Source of the DNA: Streptomyces collinus
Lineage (GTDB): Bacteria; Actinomycetota; Actinomycetes; Streptomycetales; Streptomycetaceae
DNA length: 64,000 nt
Reading direction: 5' to 3'
Assembly (NCBI RefSeq): GCF_031348265.1
Contig: NZ_CP133771.1
Coordinates: 5,084,001 to 5,148,000, forward strand
This document shows positions 25,660 through 34,955 of the stretch, piece by piece. The notes beneath the pieces are model-generated. The model had not been told where the DNA came from. It saw only the letters and a list, made by a program, of their open reading frames with translations, and ran no database searches. Numbering within the stretch: position 1 is the stretch's first letter; each line of letters starts with the position of its first letter. The position numbers and the translations under genes are program-made.

Positions 25660-26345
25660 GCGACGTGACGGACCAGGACATCACCGTCGTCCACCTCATG
25701 CGGCACGGCGAGGTCGCCAACCCGGACGGCATCCTCTACGGCCGCCTCCCCGGCTACCACCTGTCCGACCTGGGCCGCCGGATGGCCGACCGGGTCGCGG
25801 AGCACCTGTCCGGCCGCGATGTGACGCACGTCGTCGCCTCGCCGCTGGAGCGGGCACAGGAGACGGCCGAGCCGATCGCCAAGGCGCACGGGCTCGGTCT
25901 CGCCACGGACGAGCGGCTGATCGAGGCCGACAACATCTTCCAGGGCAAGACGTTCGGCGTCGGGGACGGGGCGCTGCGCAAGCCCGGGAACTGGAAGCAC
26001 CTGGTCAATCCGTTCCGGCCGTCCTGGGGCGAGCCGTACGTGGACCAGGTCGTCCGCATGATGAGCGCGCTGAGCGCGGCGAAGGACAAGGCCCGCGGGC
26101 ACGAGGCGGTCGTGGTCAGCCACCAGCTGCCCATCTGGATCGTCCGGTCCTACGTCGAACGCCGCCGCCTCTGGCACGACCCGCGCAGGCGCCAGTGCAC
26201 GCTCGCCTCGCTGACGACCTTCACGTACCAGGGCGACCGGATCGTCTCCGTCGGCTACACCGAGCCGGCCCGCGACCTCGTCCCGGCCCACCTCCTCGCC
26301 GGCGCGAAGCCGGTGAAGGGCCAGGACAAGGCGTTCGGAGCGTAG
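25656..26345 (+). CDS. Histidine phosphatase (phosphoglycerate mutase-like) family protein
   Basis: 229 residues. LMRHGEVANPDG holds the catalytic RHG; YGRLPGYHLSDLG, the SPLERAQETAE strand and HEAVVVSHQLPIW (second catalytic His) complete the fold. It is translationally coupled to hemL, a conserved pairing in Streptomyces, though a role in haem metabolism is not established. It is probably a broad phosphatase rather than glycolytic mutase. Confidence 0.9.
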   Translation: MSDVTDQDITVVHLMRHGEVANPDGILYGRLPGYHLSDLGRRMADRVAEHLSGRDVTHVVASPLERAQETAEPIAKAHGLGLATDERLIEADNIFQGKTFGVGDGALRKPGNWKHLVNPFRPSWGEPYVDQVVRMMSALSAAKDKARGHEAVVVSHQLPIWIVRSYVERRRLWHDPRRRQCTLASLTTFTYQGDRIVSVGYTEPARDLVPAHLLAGAKPVKGQDKAFGA

Positions 26346-27219
26346 ACGCGGAACAAGCCGACAGGGTGTGGACGAGCGCGCCTGCCCGGGGCGCGCGCGT
26401 CCGGCCACCCTGGCGGGCGCGAGGCCCAGCGGCGGTCCCTTGCCCCCCGGGTGAGCGGGCGCCCCGCGGGTCACCCGGCTCCCGACCCGACGGCGGGCAA
26501 CGGCCGGGAGCGGCCGGCGGCGCGTGTCCCTGCGGGGCGTACGTGGGTCCTCGGCTCCCGTCATGGACCGGCGCGGGTCCGCGTGTCCTCGGCCGCGACC
26601 GGCCCGGTCCTGGTGCCCGGGCCGTCGAGGGCCTGCGGTCGGGAGCGGAGGTTCGTGGTCGGCGGCGAGCAGTCGCGCGCTGTCACAGGCGGGGCGGCGC
26701 TGGAACCGGTCCGCCCGGCTCGGGCCCGTGCGGGCTGGCACCGGGCCGAGACGGCGGGCAACGGCCGGGAGCGGCCCGTGGCCGTGTGTGGTCGGCGGGG
26801 CGTCGGTGTGTCCGTGGCTCCTGCCAGGGACTGGCGCGCGTGCGCAAGGGTGCGGGGGAGTTGGTCGGCGGCGGCCAGCCGCACGCGCTGCCGCTGCCGC
26901 GGACAGGCGGCGCGGGAACGGTCCGTCCGGCCCCGGGGGAAGCACGGCCCCGGCGGCTCGCGCCCGGGCCCGAGCCGTCCGCCGGGGCCGGTCCTCCCCT
27001 CCCGGTTAGGTCGCGAAGCCCGGCCTGTTCAGCCGGGCCCCGTGGGCGTTCGGCAGGGCCCCGTGGGCGTTCGGCAGGGCCCCGTGGGCGCTCTGCGTTC
27101 GCCCGCTTCTGAACGCTTACGACTGCTTCGTTACGGAATCTGCGCAATTAAGCGGAACCTCCCTGTTCTTCACGTCCTCTGACTGGGTGACCAGCACGAC
27201 GTGACGAATCGGGGATGCC
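26346..27219. other. Gene-poor GC-rich region with short repeats
   Basis: 870 bp with long open frames on both strands but no domain-like protein. A 27-bp sequence starting GACGGCGGGCAACGGCC is exactly duplicated at 26489-26515 and 26750-26776 with weaker similarity around it. The last 100 bp drop in GC and should contain the promoter of the gene at 27220. Confidence 0.6.
27035..27096. repeat. 21-bp tandem repeat, three units
   Basis: Units GGGCCCCGTGGGCGTTCGGC(A) at 27035-27055 and 27056-27076 are identical; the third (27077-27096) diverges at its end. The period is divisible by three and would encode a seven-residue repeat, but no real gene is supported. Each unit contains GGGCCC. Confidence 0.8.
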
Positions 27220-28518
27220 ATGCGCGCTCTCTCCCGCAGGGGAATGCTCGGACTCGGCGCGGGAGCCGCCGCCGCCGTCTCGCTCGCCGGATGCGGCGGA
27301 CTCACGGGCTCGGACGACTCCGGCCATGCCGACGGTTCCGGCGGCGCCTCCGCACAGGGCGGGTCGAAGCCGAAGCCCGAGCCCACTGCCCGGCCCATCG
27401 GCGACGGCTCCACCGCCCACACCGGCAAACAGCCCCGCCAGCCCGCGGGGCCCGAGCCGCTGGAGCCGGGGCAGACCCCGCCCCAGTTCGTCGTGTTCTC
27501 CTGGGACGGCGCCGGCGAGGTCGGCAACGGCCTCTTCCCGCGCTTCCTGGATCTCGCCAAGGAGCACGGCGCCGGCATGACCTTCTTCCTGTCCGGGCTG
27601 TACCTGCTGCCCGAGTCGAAGAAGCGCCTCTACAACCCCCCGAACAACCCGCGCGGCGCCTCCGACATCGGCTACCTCACAGACGAGCACGTCAAGGACA
27701 CGCTGAAGAACGTCCGCCGGGCATGGCTGGAGGGCCACGAGATCGGCACCCACTTCAACGGGCACTTCTGCGGCGAGTCCCACGGCTCGGTCAAGAACTG
27801 GACGCCCCGGCAGTGGCGCAGCGAGATCGACCAGGCGAAGTCCTTCGTCAAGGAGTGGCGCACCAACACCGGCTGGACCGACCTGCCGTCGCTGCCGTTC
27901 GACTACGACAAGGAGCTCGTCGGCGGCCGTACGCCCTGCCTGCTCGGCCAGGACAACCTGCTGCCCACCGCCCGCGAGCTCGGCTGGCGCTACGACGCCT
28001 CCTCGCCCGGCGGCCTCCAGGTCTGGCCCGCCAAGCGCCAGGGCATCTGGGACCTGCCCCTCCAGCAGATACCTTTCCCCGGCCGCGGCTTCGAGGTCCT
28101 GTCGATGGACTACAACATGCTGGCCAACCAGTCCCTCGCGACCACGAAGGCACCCGCCCACAACTACCCGGGCTGGCGGAGGCAGTCGGCCCAGGCGTAC
28201 ATCCAGGGATTCAAGCGGGCATACGAGACAAACCGGGCACCCTTCTTCATCGGCAACCACTTCGAGCAGTGGAACGGCGGCATCTACATGGACGCCGTCG
28301 AGGAGGCCTTCAAGCACATCGCCCGGGAGAAGGAGAAGGGCGCGGATGTGCGTCTCGTCTCCTTCCGGCAGTTCACCGACTGGCTGGACGTGCAGAAGCC
28401 CGAGGTGCTCGACAAGCTCCGCACCCTCGGGGTCGGGCAGCAGCCGGCCGGTGGCTGGCGGGAGTTCACGAGCCAGGCCTCCACGCCCAGCGGAGAGGCC
28501 TCGCGGAACGCCGCCTGA
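27220..28518 (+). CDS. Polysaccharide-deacetylase-like Tat lipoprotein
   Basis: 432 residues. A twin-arginine signal (SRRGMLGLGAGAA) and lipobox with C25 (SLAGC) are followed by a Gly/Pro-rich linker to about residue 85. The NodB-like fold starts at QFVVFSWDGAGE, with D96 at the first metal site but not the usual tandem Asp. The T177-H178-F-N-G-H182 pair matches motif 2. It is a membrane-anchored extracellular enzyme or binding protein acting on glycans. It lies next to the cytochrome c maturation genes, though a functional link is not apparent. Confidence 0.8.
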   Translation: MRALSRRGMLGLGAGAAAAVSLAGCGGLTGSDDSGHADGSGGASAQGGSKPKPEPTARPIGDGSTAHTGKQPRQPAGPEPLEPGQTPPQFVVFSWDGAGEVGNGLFPRFLDLAKEHGAGMTFFLSGLYLLPESKKRLYNPPNNPRGASDIGYLTDEHVKDTLKNVRRAWLEGHEIGTHFNGHFCGESHGSVKNWTPRQWRSEIDQAKSFVKEWRTNTGWTDLPSLPFDYDKELVGGRTPCLLGQDNLLPTARELGWRYDASSPGGLQVWPAKRQGIWDLPLQQIPFPGRGFEVLSMDYNMLANQSLATTKAPAHNYPGWRRQSAQAYIQGFKRAYETNRAPFFIGNHFEQWNGGIYMDAVEEAFKHIAREKEKGADVRLVSFRQFTDWLDVQKPEVLDKLRTLGVGQQPAGGWREFTSQASTPSGEASRNAA

Positions 28519-28584
28519 AATGCGGTTTTCCGCCCGCAAGGGGGGTGGGCGAGACCCCCAGAACGGGCATGCGAAACTTTTCAC

Positions 28585-29232
28585 ATGAGTGCCGACAGCG
28601 CCCCCCAGCGTTCGAACCGCACGACCCGTGCCACCGAGCGCACCCGCCGTGTCCGCCGCAGCGCCGCCCTGGCCGCGGGTCTCGCCGCGACCGCGCTGCT
28701 CGTCTCCGCGTGCGGCTCCGGCGGCACCTCGGGCGGGGGCGGCAACACCAACTTCGTCACCGGCACCGACGGCATCGCCACGGCCGCCAAGGGCGAGCGC
28801 ACCCCCGCGCCCGACCTGTCCGGCAAGACCATCGCGGGCAAGACCCTCGACGTCGCCGACTACAAGGGCAAGGTCGTCGTCCTCAACGTGTGGGGTTCCT
28901 GGTGCAACCCCTGCCGCGCCGAGGCCAAGTACTTCGCGAAGGTCTCCAAGGAGTACGCGGGCAAGGGCGTGCAGTTCGTCGGCATCAACACCCGCGACAC
29001 CTCCACCGGCGCCGCCCTCGCCTTCGAGAAGGACTGGGGCATCACCTACCCCAGCCTCTACGACCCGACCGGCAAGCTGCTGCTGCGCTTCAAGAAGGGC
29101 ACGCTCAACCCGCAGGCGATCCCGTCCACGCTCATCCTCGACCGGAACGGCAAGATCGCGGCCCGTTCGCTCTCCGCGCTCAGCGAGGAACGGCTGCTGA
29201 AGATGCTCAAGCCCGTCGTCGACGAGAAGTGA
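28585..29232 (+). CDS. TlpA/ResA-type thiol-disulfide lipoprotein (CcsX)
   Basis: 215 residues. A lipobox ends at C43 (LLVSAC), a Gly-rich linker follows, then a thioredoxin-like domain with C106-N-P-C109 in WGSWCNPCRAEAKYF and cis-Pro region NPQAIPSTLILDRNG. Outside the membrane it reduces apocytochrome c or passes electrons from CcdA to the haem ligation site. It is the first gene of the ccs operon, 13 bp before ccdA. Confidence 0.92.
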   Translation: MSADSAPQRSNRTTRATERTRRVRRSAALAAGLAATALLVSACGSGGTSGGGGNTNFVTGTDGIATAAKGERTPAPDLSGKTIAGKTLDVADYKGKVVVLNVWGSWCNPCRAEAKYFAKVSKEYAGKGVQFVGINTRDTSTGAALAFEKDWGITYPSLYDPTGKLLLRFKKGTLNPQAIPSTLILDRNGKIAARSLSALSEERLLKMLKPVVDEK

Positions 29233-29245
29233 GCGGAGCAGCGAC

Positions 29246-30019
29246 GTGAGCGCAGTCACCACGCTCGCCGCGGTGGCGGACCCCAACGGCACGGTGCTCA
29301 ACGGCGCCCTGCTGGTGGCTCTGCCGATCGCGCTGCTCGGCGGACTCGTCTCCTTCTTCTCGCCGTGCGTCCTGCCGCTGGTGCCCGGTTACCTGTCCTA
29401 CGTGACGGGGGTCGCCGGCACCGACCTCGCCGAGGCCCGGCGCGGCCGGATGGTCGCGGGCGCCTCCCTGTTCGTGCTCGGCTTCACCGCCGTGTTCGTC
29501 TCCACCGGGGCGCTGTTCGGCTACTTCGGACAGACGCTCCAGGAACAGCAGGGCGTCCTGTCCAAGGTGCTCGGCGTCCTCATGATCCTCATGGGCGTCT
29601 TCTTCATGGGCCTGATGCCCTGGCTCACCCAGCGGGAGTTCCGCTTCCACCGGCGGCCCGTGGCCGGGCTGGTCGGCGCGCCCGTGCTCGGCGCGCTGTT
29701 CGGGATCGGCTGGACGCCCTGCATCGGCCCCACCCTCGCCTCCGTGCTGGCTCTCTCCTCCGACCAGGGCAGCGCCGGACGCGGTGCCGTCCTGACCATC
29801 GCGTACTGTCTGGGCCTGGGCGTGCCCTTCGTGCTCGCCGCGGTCGCCTTCCGCAAGGCCCTCGGAGCCTTCGGCTGGATCAAGCGCCACTACGTCTGGG
29901 TGATGCGGATCGGCGGCACCATGATGATCGTGACCGGTCTGCTCCTGCTGACCGGCGCGTGGGACCGCATCGTGCAGGAGATGCAGGTCTGGTCCGACGG
30001 CTTCACTGTGGGGATCTGA
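29246..30019 (+). CDS. ccdA: Cytochrome c biogenesis protein CcdA
   Basis: 257 residues with six membrane helices. Two conserved cysteine motifs are present: SFFSPCVLPLVPGYLSYVTG in the first helix and GIGWTPCIGPTLASVLALSS in the fourth. It carries reducing equivalents from cytoplasmic thioredoxin across the membrane to the TlpA-like protein. GTG start; it is 3 bp before resB. Confidence 0.95.
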   Translation: MSAVTTLAAVADPNGTVLNGALLVALPIALLGGLVSFFSPCVLPLVPGYLSYVTGVAGTDLAEARRGRMVAGASLFVLGFTAVFVSTGALFGYFGQTLQEQQGVLSKVLGVLMILMGVFFMGLMPWLTQREFRFHRRPVAGLVGAPVLGALFGIGWTPCIGPTLASVLALSSDQGSAGRGAVLTIAYCLGLGVPFVLAAVAFRKALGAFGWIKRHYVWVMRIGGTMMIVTGLLLLTGAWDRIVQEMQVWSDGFTVGI

Positions 30020-30022
30020 TCG

Positions 30023-31765
30023 ATGAGCAAGACCACCGCCTCCGACCCGGCCCCCTCCGCCGCCGAGGACCAGGAGCTGGGCGACGCCGGCTCCCAGCTG
30101 TCCACCGCCCCCAAGGAGGACGCGCCCAACCTGCCCGCCCTGGGCGTCATCGGCTGGGCCCGCTGGTTCTGGCGGCAGCTGACCTCCATGCGGGTCGCGC
30201 TCCTGCTGCTCCTGCTGCTCTCCCTCGGCGCGATCCCCGGCTCGCTCATCCCGCAGTCCGGCCAGGACGAGACGAAGGTCGCCGACTTCCGCAAGGGCAA
30301 CCCCACCCTCGGCGATGTCTACGACAAGCTCGGGCTGTTCCACGTCTACAGCTCGGTGTGGTTCTCCGCGATCTACATCCTGCTGTTCGTCTCCCTCATC
30401 GGCTGCATCGTGCCCCGCACCTGGCAGTTCGTCGGCCAGCTGCGCGGCCTGCCGCCCGGCGCGCCCCGGCGGCTGAACCGGCTGCCCGCGCACACCACCT
30501 GGCGCACCACGGCCGAACCCGAGCAGGTCCACCAGGCCGCCCTGGCCCTGCTGAAGAAGCGCCGCTTCCGCACCCACCTCACCGGGGGCGCCGTCGCCGC
30601 GGAGAAGGGCTATCTGCGCGAGCTGGGCAACCTCGTCTTCCACATCGCCCTCATCGTGATGCTGATCGCCTTCGCCTGGGGGCAGCTCTTCAAGTCCGAG
30701 GGCAACAAGCTCGTCGTCGAGGGCGACGGCTTCTCCAACACCCTCACCCAGTACGACGACTTCAAGTCCGGCAACCTCTTCACGTCCGACGACTTGGTGC
30801 CGTTCAGCTTCAACCTGAAGAAGTTCACCGGCACCTACGAGCGCACCGGCCCCAACAAGGGCACCCCGCGCGTCTACAAGGCCGACATCACCTACAGCTC
30901 CGGCGCCTACGGCAAGGACGAGAACGACACCGTCGAGGTCAACCACCCGCTGGAGATCGGCGACTCCAAGGTCTACCTCGTCAGCCACGGCTACGCGCCG
31001 GTCATCACCGTCCGCGACGCCAAGGGCAAGGTCGTCTTCGACGACGCCGTACCGCTGCTGCCGCTGGACGCCAACGTCACCTCCTCCGGCGTCGTCAAGG
31101 TCCTCGACGGCTACCGCAACGCCCAGGGCAAGAAGGAGCAGCTCGGCTTCAACGCCTTCTTCGTGCCGACCTTCGGCGGCCACGCCAGCGGCACGATGCT
31201 GTCCCAGTTCCCGGCGCTGGACAATCCGCTGCTCGCGCTGTCCGCCTACCACGGCGACCTCGGGGCCGACTCGGGCATCCCGCAGAGCGTGTACCAGATG
31301 GACCGCACCAACATGAAGGAGTTCAAGGACTCCCAGGGCAAGCTGTTCAAGAAGCTGCTGAAGCCCGGCGAGACCATGAAGCTCCCGAACGGCGCCGGTT
31401 CGGTCACCTTCGGCAAGGACATCAAGGAGTGGGCCGGCTTCCAGGTCGTCCAGCAGCCCGGCAGCGGCTGGGCCCTCGCCGGTGCCCTCGCCGCGATCGG
31501 CGGCCTCGCCGCCTCCCTGTTCATCCAGCGCCGCCGCGTCTGGGTGCGCGCGGTCAAGGGTGCCGACGGCGTCACCGTCGTCGAGATGGCCGGCCTCGGC
31601 CGCAGCGAGTCCGCCAAGGTCCCCGAGGAGCTGGGCCACCTCGCCGGCGACCTCTACGAGCAGGCACCGGGCGCTCCCGACCCCGACACCCCCGCAGATT
31701 CCCCCGACCCCGCCCAGGAGCCGGGTACCGAAACCCCCGTACCTGCCGAAGGGGCTGAGAAGTGA
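30023..31765 (+). CDS. resB: Cytochrome c biogenesis protein ResB
   Basis: 580 residues. The membrane helices at LLLLLLLSLGAIPGSLIPQ, about 110-130 and 200-225 are followed by a large extracytoplasmic domain and a last helix near 490. With CcsB it forms the System II haem exporter and cytochrome c synthase. The Pro/Glu-rich C-terminal tail is cytoplasmic. It overlaps ccsB by GTGA. Confidence 0.94.
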   Translation: MSKTTASDPAPSAAEDQELGDAGSQLSTAPKEDAPNLPALGVIGWARWFWRQLTSMRVALLLLLLLSLGAIPGSLIPQSGQDETKVADFRKGNPTLGDVYDKLGLFHVYSSVWFSAIYILLFVSLIGCIVPRTWQFVGQLRGLPPGAPRRLNRLPAHTTWRTTAEPEQVHQAALALLKKRRFRTHLTGGAVAAEKGYLRELGNLVFHIALIVMLIAFAWGQLFKSEGNKLVVEGDGFSNTLTQYDDFKSGNLFTSDDLVPFSFNLKKFTGTYERTGPNKGTPRVYKADITYSSGAYGKDENDTVEVNHPLEIGDSKVYLVSHGYAPVITVRDAKGKVVFDDAVPLLPLDANVTSSGVVKVLDGYRNAQGKKEQLGFNAFFVPTFGGHASGTMLSQFPALDNPLLALSAYHGDLGADSGIPQSVYQMDRTNMKEFKDSQGKLFKKLLKPGETMKLPNGAGSVTFGKDIKEWAGFQVVQQPGSGWALAGALAAIGGLAASLFIQRRRVWVRAVKGADGVTVVEMAGLGRSESAKVPEELGHLAGDLYEQAPGAPDPDTPADSPDPAQEPGTETPVPAEGAEK

Positions 31766-32841
31766 CTCTCGCCGCCGCCACCAACGAAAACCTCGCGCAG
31801 ATCAGCAATGTGCTGATCTACTCCGCGATGGCCGTCTACACCCTGGCCTTTTTCGCGTACATCGCCGAATGGCTCTTCGGCAGCCGCAGCAAGGTCGCCA
31901 GGACCGCCGCCGCGCTCACCAGCAAGCAGGGCGCGGAGAAGGCACCGGCCGTCACCGTGAACCAGGCCGGCGGCACCGCCGTGCTGGAGCGGCCGAAGGT
32001 CACCGTGCGGGCCGTGGCCGGCCGGCGCGACGTGCCGGACGGTCCCGGGGCACACGGCGGGGACGAGCAGGGCGACCTGTACGGCCGGATCGCCATCTCC
32101 CTCACGGTGCTCGCCTTCCTGGTCGAGCTGGGCGGTGTCCTCACCCGCGCCCTGTCGGTGGAGCGGGCGCCGTGGGGCAACATGTACGAGTTCAACATCA
32201 CGTTCTCCACGGTCGCGGTCGGCGTGTACCTCGGGCTGCTGGCGCTGAAGAAGAACGTGCGCTGGCTCGGCCTGTTCCTGATCACGTCGGTCCTGCTCGA
32301 CCTGGGCCTGGCGGTCACGGTCCTCTACACCGCCAGCGACCAGCTGGTCCCGGCCCTGCACTCGTACTGGCTGTACATCCACGTCTCGACGGCGATCTTC
32401 TGCGGCGCGGTCTTCTACGTCGGCGCGGTCGGCACGATCCTGTACCTGTTCAAGGACTCCTACGAGAGCAAGCTCGCGAGCGGCGGCACGCCCGGCACCT
32501 TCGCGACCTCCGTCCTGGAGCGGCTGCCCTCCTCCGCCTCCCTCGACAAGTTCTCCTACCGCGTCAACGCGGCCGTCTTCCCGCTGTGGACGTTCACGAT
32601 CATCGCGGGCGCCATCTGGGCCGGCGACGCCTGGGGCCGCTACTGGGGCTGGGACCCGAAGGAGACCTGGTCCTTCATCACCTGGGTCGCCTACGCCTGC
32701 TACCTGCACGCCCGCGCCACCGCCGGCTGGAAGGGCCGCAAGGCCGCCTACCTGGCCCTCATCGCCTTCGGCTGCTGGCTGTTCAACTACTACGGCGTGA
32801 ACATCTTCGTCTCCGGCAAGCACTCCTACGCGGGCGTGTGA
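31762..32841 (+). CDS. ccsB: Cytochrome c biogenesis protein CcsB (ResC)
   Basis: 359 residues with about eight helices. The haem-handling WGWDPKETW motif is at about 295-303, with conserved His residues in neighbouring helices (ALHSYWLYIHVSTA and the final GKHSYAGV). It is the last gene of the four-gene maturation operon that serves the respiratory cytochrome bc1 complex. Confidence 0.95.
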   Translation: MTLAAATNENLAQISNVLIYSAMAVYTLAFFAYIAEWLFGSRSKVARTAAALTSKQGAEKAPAVTVNQAGGTAVLERPKVTVRAVAGRRDVPDGPGAHGGDEQGDLYGRIAISLTVLAFLVELGGVLTRALSVERAPWGNMYEFNITFSTVAVGVYLGLLALKKNVRWLGLFLITSVLLDLGLAVTVLYTASDQLVPALHSYWLYIHVSTAIFCGAVFYVGAVGTILYLFKDSYESKLASGGTPGTFATSVLERLPSSASLDKFSYRVNAAVFPLWTFTIIAGAIWAGDAWGRYWGWDPKETWSFITWVAYACYLHARATAGWKGRKAAYLALIAFGCWLFNYYGVNIFVSGKHSYAGV

Positions 32842-32862
32842 CGCGCTCCTTCCCAGCAGCGG

Positions 32863-34260
32863 TCAGCCCTGCCGGGCGACGCTCGTGATCACCTCCCGCA
32901 GCCGGGTCGCGTACCGGGACAGGTTCTCGTGCGCGATCTCGGTGTCGGGGTAGCGGCAGGCGAACCACAGGCCCTCGTGGAGTCTGTTGACCCAGACGCA
33001 GACCCGGTCGCCGTACGAGACCCTGACCAGTCCGTAGACCTTCTGCTCGGCCCACTGCCCGGAGCCGGGGACGTCGCGGGCGTCGAGGTAGGAGACCAGG
33101 GAGTACAGGTCGGGAGACGTGGGGCGGAAGTCCGTTCCGATCAGCCGGAGCACCCGCTCCAGGGGTGTGCGGGCCAGCCGCCGGTTGGCGCGCAGCTCGG
33201 CGTGTGCGTTCTCCAGGGCTCCGTGGAAGTCATGGACCTCCGCCAGCGGGATCTCGACCGGGGCCCCGCCGACGTACCAGCCCACGGAGTCCGACCACCG
33301 GGACCTCACCCGGGTGTGGAACGGCACGACGGTGCGGAAGACGGGCTCCCCCTCGATCTCCAGGACGATGAGCGCAGTGGCCGCCAGCACGCCGACCAGG
33401 CTGCCGCCGTAGGGCCGGCAGTACGCCTCGAACGCCTCCGCGTCGTCGGCGTCCACCAGCGGCTCGCACAGCGCCTTCTGCCGGGGCAGCCCGCCGTCGT
33501 TGTCCAGGCCGAGATCGACCGGGAAGTTCGGCAGCTGCCCCCCGCAGTTCTTGATGAACTCCCGCCAGCGGACCACGATGTCGTGGTTCTCGTCCAGCTT
33601 GTCCGCGTCCGCCCGTTCGGCCTGGCAGAAGTCGACGTAGCTGGCCACGGGTTCCTGCTGCGGTGAGCGGCCCGCCGCGACCGCCGCGTAGAGCTCATGG
33701 AGGGCGGCGGGGATGTTCTGGAGCGAGTAGGCGTCGACGTTGCTGTGGTCGAAGGCCATGTACACGCTGGTGCTGTCGTCCCGGAGGACCGCCGCGTAGA
33801 TGAAGTTGGGCCACCGGAGTGCGTCCGCCACGGTGTCGAACCGCTTCTGGAGATGCTCGGCCAGTGCTGCCTCGTCCGTGAAGTCGCCGACCTGCTCCCG
33901 GTGCAGCCGCACGTCCTCGCTGCCGAGCGTGAACCGGGTGATCTCGTCACCGGGCGGCCCGGACCAGGCGAAGCCGCTGCGCAGCGTCTCGTGCCGCAGT
34001 GTCCAGGCGTGCAGCGCGTCCTGGAGGACGTCCGGTTCCGCCCGGCCCGGGAGATCGAAACACACGCCGATCCAGGTCGGTACGAACAATCCGTCCTCAC
34101 GCACGGACCGGGAGGTCCTGATGTGCGACTCCTGGATGTAGGCCGGGGGTCTGGAGTCATCCGGGAGGCCCTCCATCGCCCCGGCGGCCCCAGGATCGAG
34201 CGTCCACTCCACGAGTCGTCCCGGCCGTACCTCACAGTGCCGGATGTCCGTCAAGCGCAC
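32863..34260 (-). CDS. Stand-alone condensation-domain-like acyltransferase
   Basis: 465 residues with the chloramphenicol-acetyltransferase/NRPS condensation fold. Clear parts are HAWTLRHETLRSGFAW, the active-site motif D171-H-S-N-V-D176 (VYMAFDHSNVDAYS), where the first His of HHxxxD is Asp but the catalytic second His and the Asp remain, and late FRTVVPFHTRVRSRW and VGWYVGGAPVEIP. No carrier or adenylation domain is attached. Similar orphan proteins act as O- or N-acyltransferases (PapA-like) or in small natural-product pathways. Convergent with ccsB. Confidence 0.78.
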   Translation of the reverse strand: MRLTDIRHCEVRPGRLVEWTLDPGAAGAMEGLPDDSRPPAYIQESHIRTSRSVREDGLFVPTWIGVCFDLPGRAEPDVLQDALHAWTLRHETLRSGFAWSGPPGDEITRFTLGSEDVRLHREQVGDFTDEAALAEHLQKRFDTVADALRWPNFIYAAVLRDDSTSVYMAFDHSNVDAYSLQNIPAALHELYAAVAAGRSPQQEPVASYVDFCQAERADADKLDENHDIVVRWREFIKNCGGQLPNFPVDLGLDNDGGLPRQKALCEPLVDADDAEAFEAYCRPYGGSLVGVLAATALIVLEIEGEPVFRTVVPFHTRVRSRWSDSVGWYVGGAPVEIPLAEVHDFHGALENAHAELRANRRLARTPLERVLRLIGTDFRPTSPDLYSLVSYLDARDVPGSGQWAEQKVYGLVRVSYGDRVCVWVNRLHEGLWFACRYPDTEIAHENLSRYATRLREVITSVARQG

Positions 34261-34394
34261 GAGGTGCCTCCGTTCGCGGATGGGATGTCCCGATCAAGAT
34301 GTGCCCGTGGCGGTGAACACCCCACACCGGACTCTCGAAGGGTCAGTCGAACGGATGCCACCCCGGGTGGCGAGCGTTCCGGAGGCGGTTCGGG

Positions 34395-34865
34395 TCAGCC
34401 GTCCCGGTCGCCGATGTCCTCGCGCCACAGCTCCGGGCGCTCGATGACGAAGCCGCGCATCAGTTCGATGCTCTCGGGGTCGTCCAGCAGGACGATCTCC
34501 ACGCCGTGTCGCGCCAGCCAGTCGTGCCCTCCCCGGAAGGTGGTCGCCTCGCCGATCACCACCCGGGAGATGCCGAACTGCCGGACCAGTCCGCAGCAGT
34601 ACCAGCACGGCGACAGGGTGGTCACCATCGTCGTACCCCGGTAGGAGCGTTGCCGTCCCGCCGACCGGAAGGCCGCTGTCTCCGCGTGCATCGTGGGGTC
34701 GCCGTCCTGGACACGGCGGTTGTGGCCGCGGCCGAGGAGGGTGCCGTCGGGGCCGTACAGCGCGGCGCCGATGGGGATACCGCCCTCGGCGAGGCCGGTG
34801 CGGGCTTCCTCGACGGCGGTGGCGAGCCACGATCGGGCCTGTGCCTGGTCCATGGCCTCATCCAT
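34395..34865 (-). CDS. Nucleoside/cytosine deaminase family protein
   Basis: 156 residues. The zinc site is H-A-E (TMHAETAAF) plus P-C-W-Y-C-C (SPCWYCCGLV). The overall length and the C-terminal region after GGHDWLARHGVEIV resemble yeast-type cytosine deaminases and related guanine/cytosine deaminases. It deaminates a nucleobase or nucleoside; the exact base is not determinable. ATG at 34865, with a second ATG four codons on. Confidence 0.85.
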   Translation of the reverse strand: MDEAMDQAQARSWLATAVEEARTGLAEGGIPIGAALYGPDGTLLGRGHNRRVQDGDPTMHAETAAFRSAGRQRSYRGTTMVTTLSPCWYCCGLVRQFGISRVVIGEATTFRGGHDWLARHGVEIVLLDDPESIELMRGFVIERPELWREDIGDRDG

Positions 34866-34955
34866 GACCTGTGTGAGCCGCTCTGTAACCTGCCCCGGTC
34901 ATCGCCGCGCCGAGGGCGTTCGGGTCCCCCGGTACGGGTGCCGTGCCGGCCGTCA

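Noticed and set aside
26195..27182. Overlapping Arg/Gly/Pro-rich open frames in the gap after the phosphatase gene
   Set aside because: Compositional noise with no start context or domain; repeats are better described as DNA features.
29207..31639. Minus-strand open frame of about 810 codons across ccdA and resB
   Set aside because: It is the antisense of clear coding genes, low-complexity Glu/Gly/Val/Leu in content, and arises from the codon bias of GC-rich DNA.
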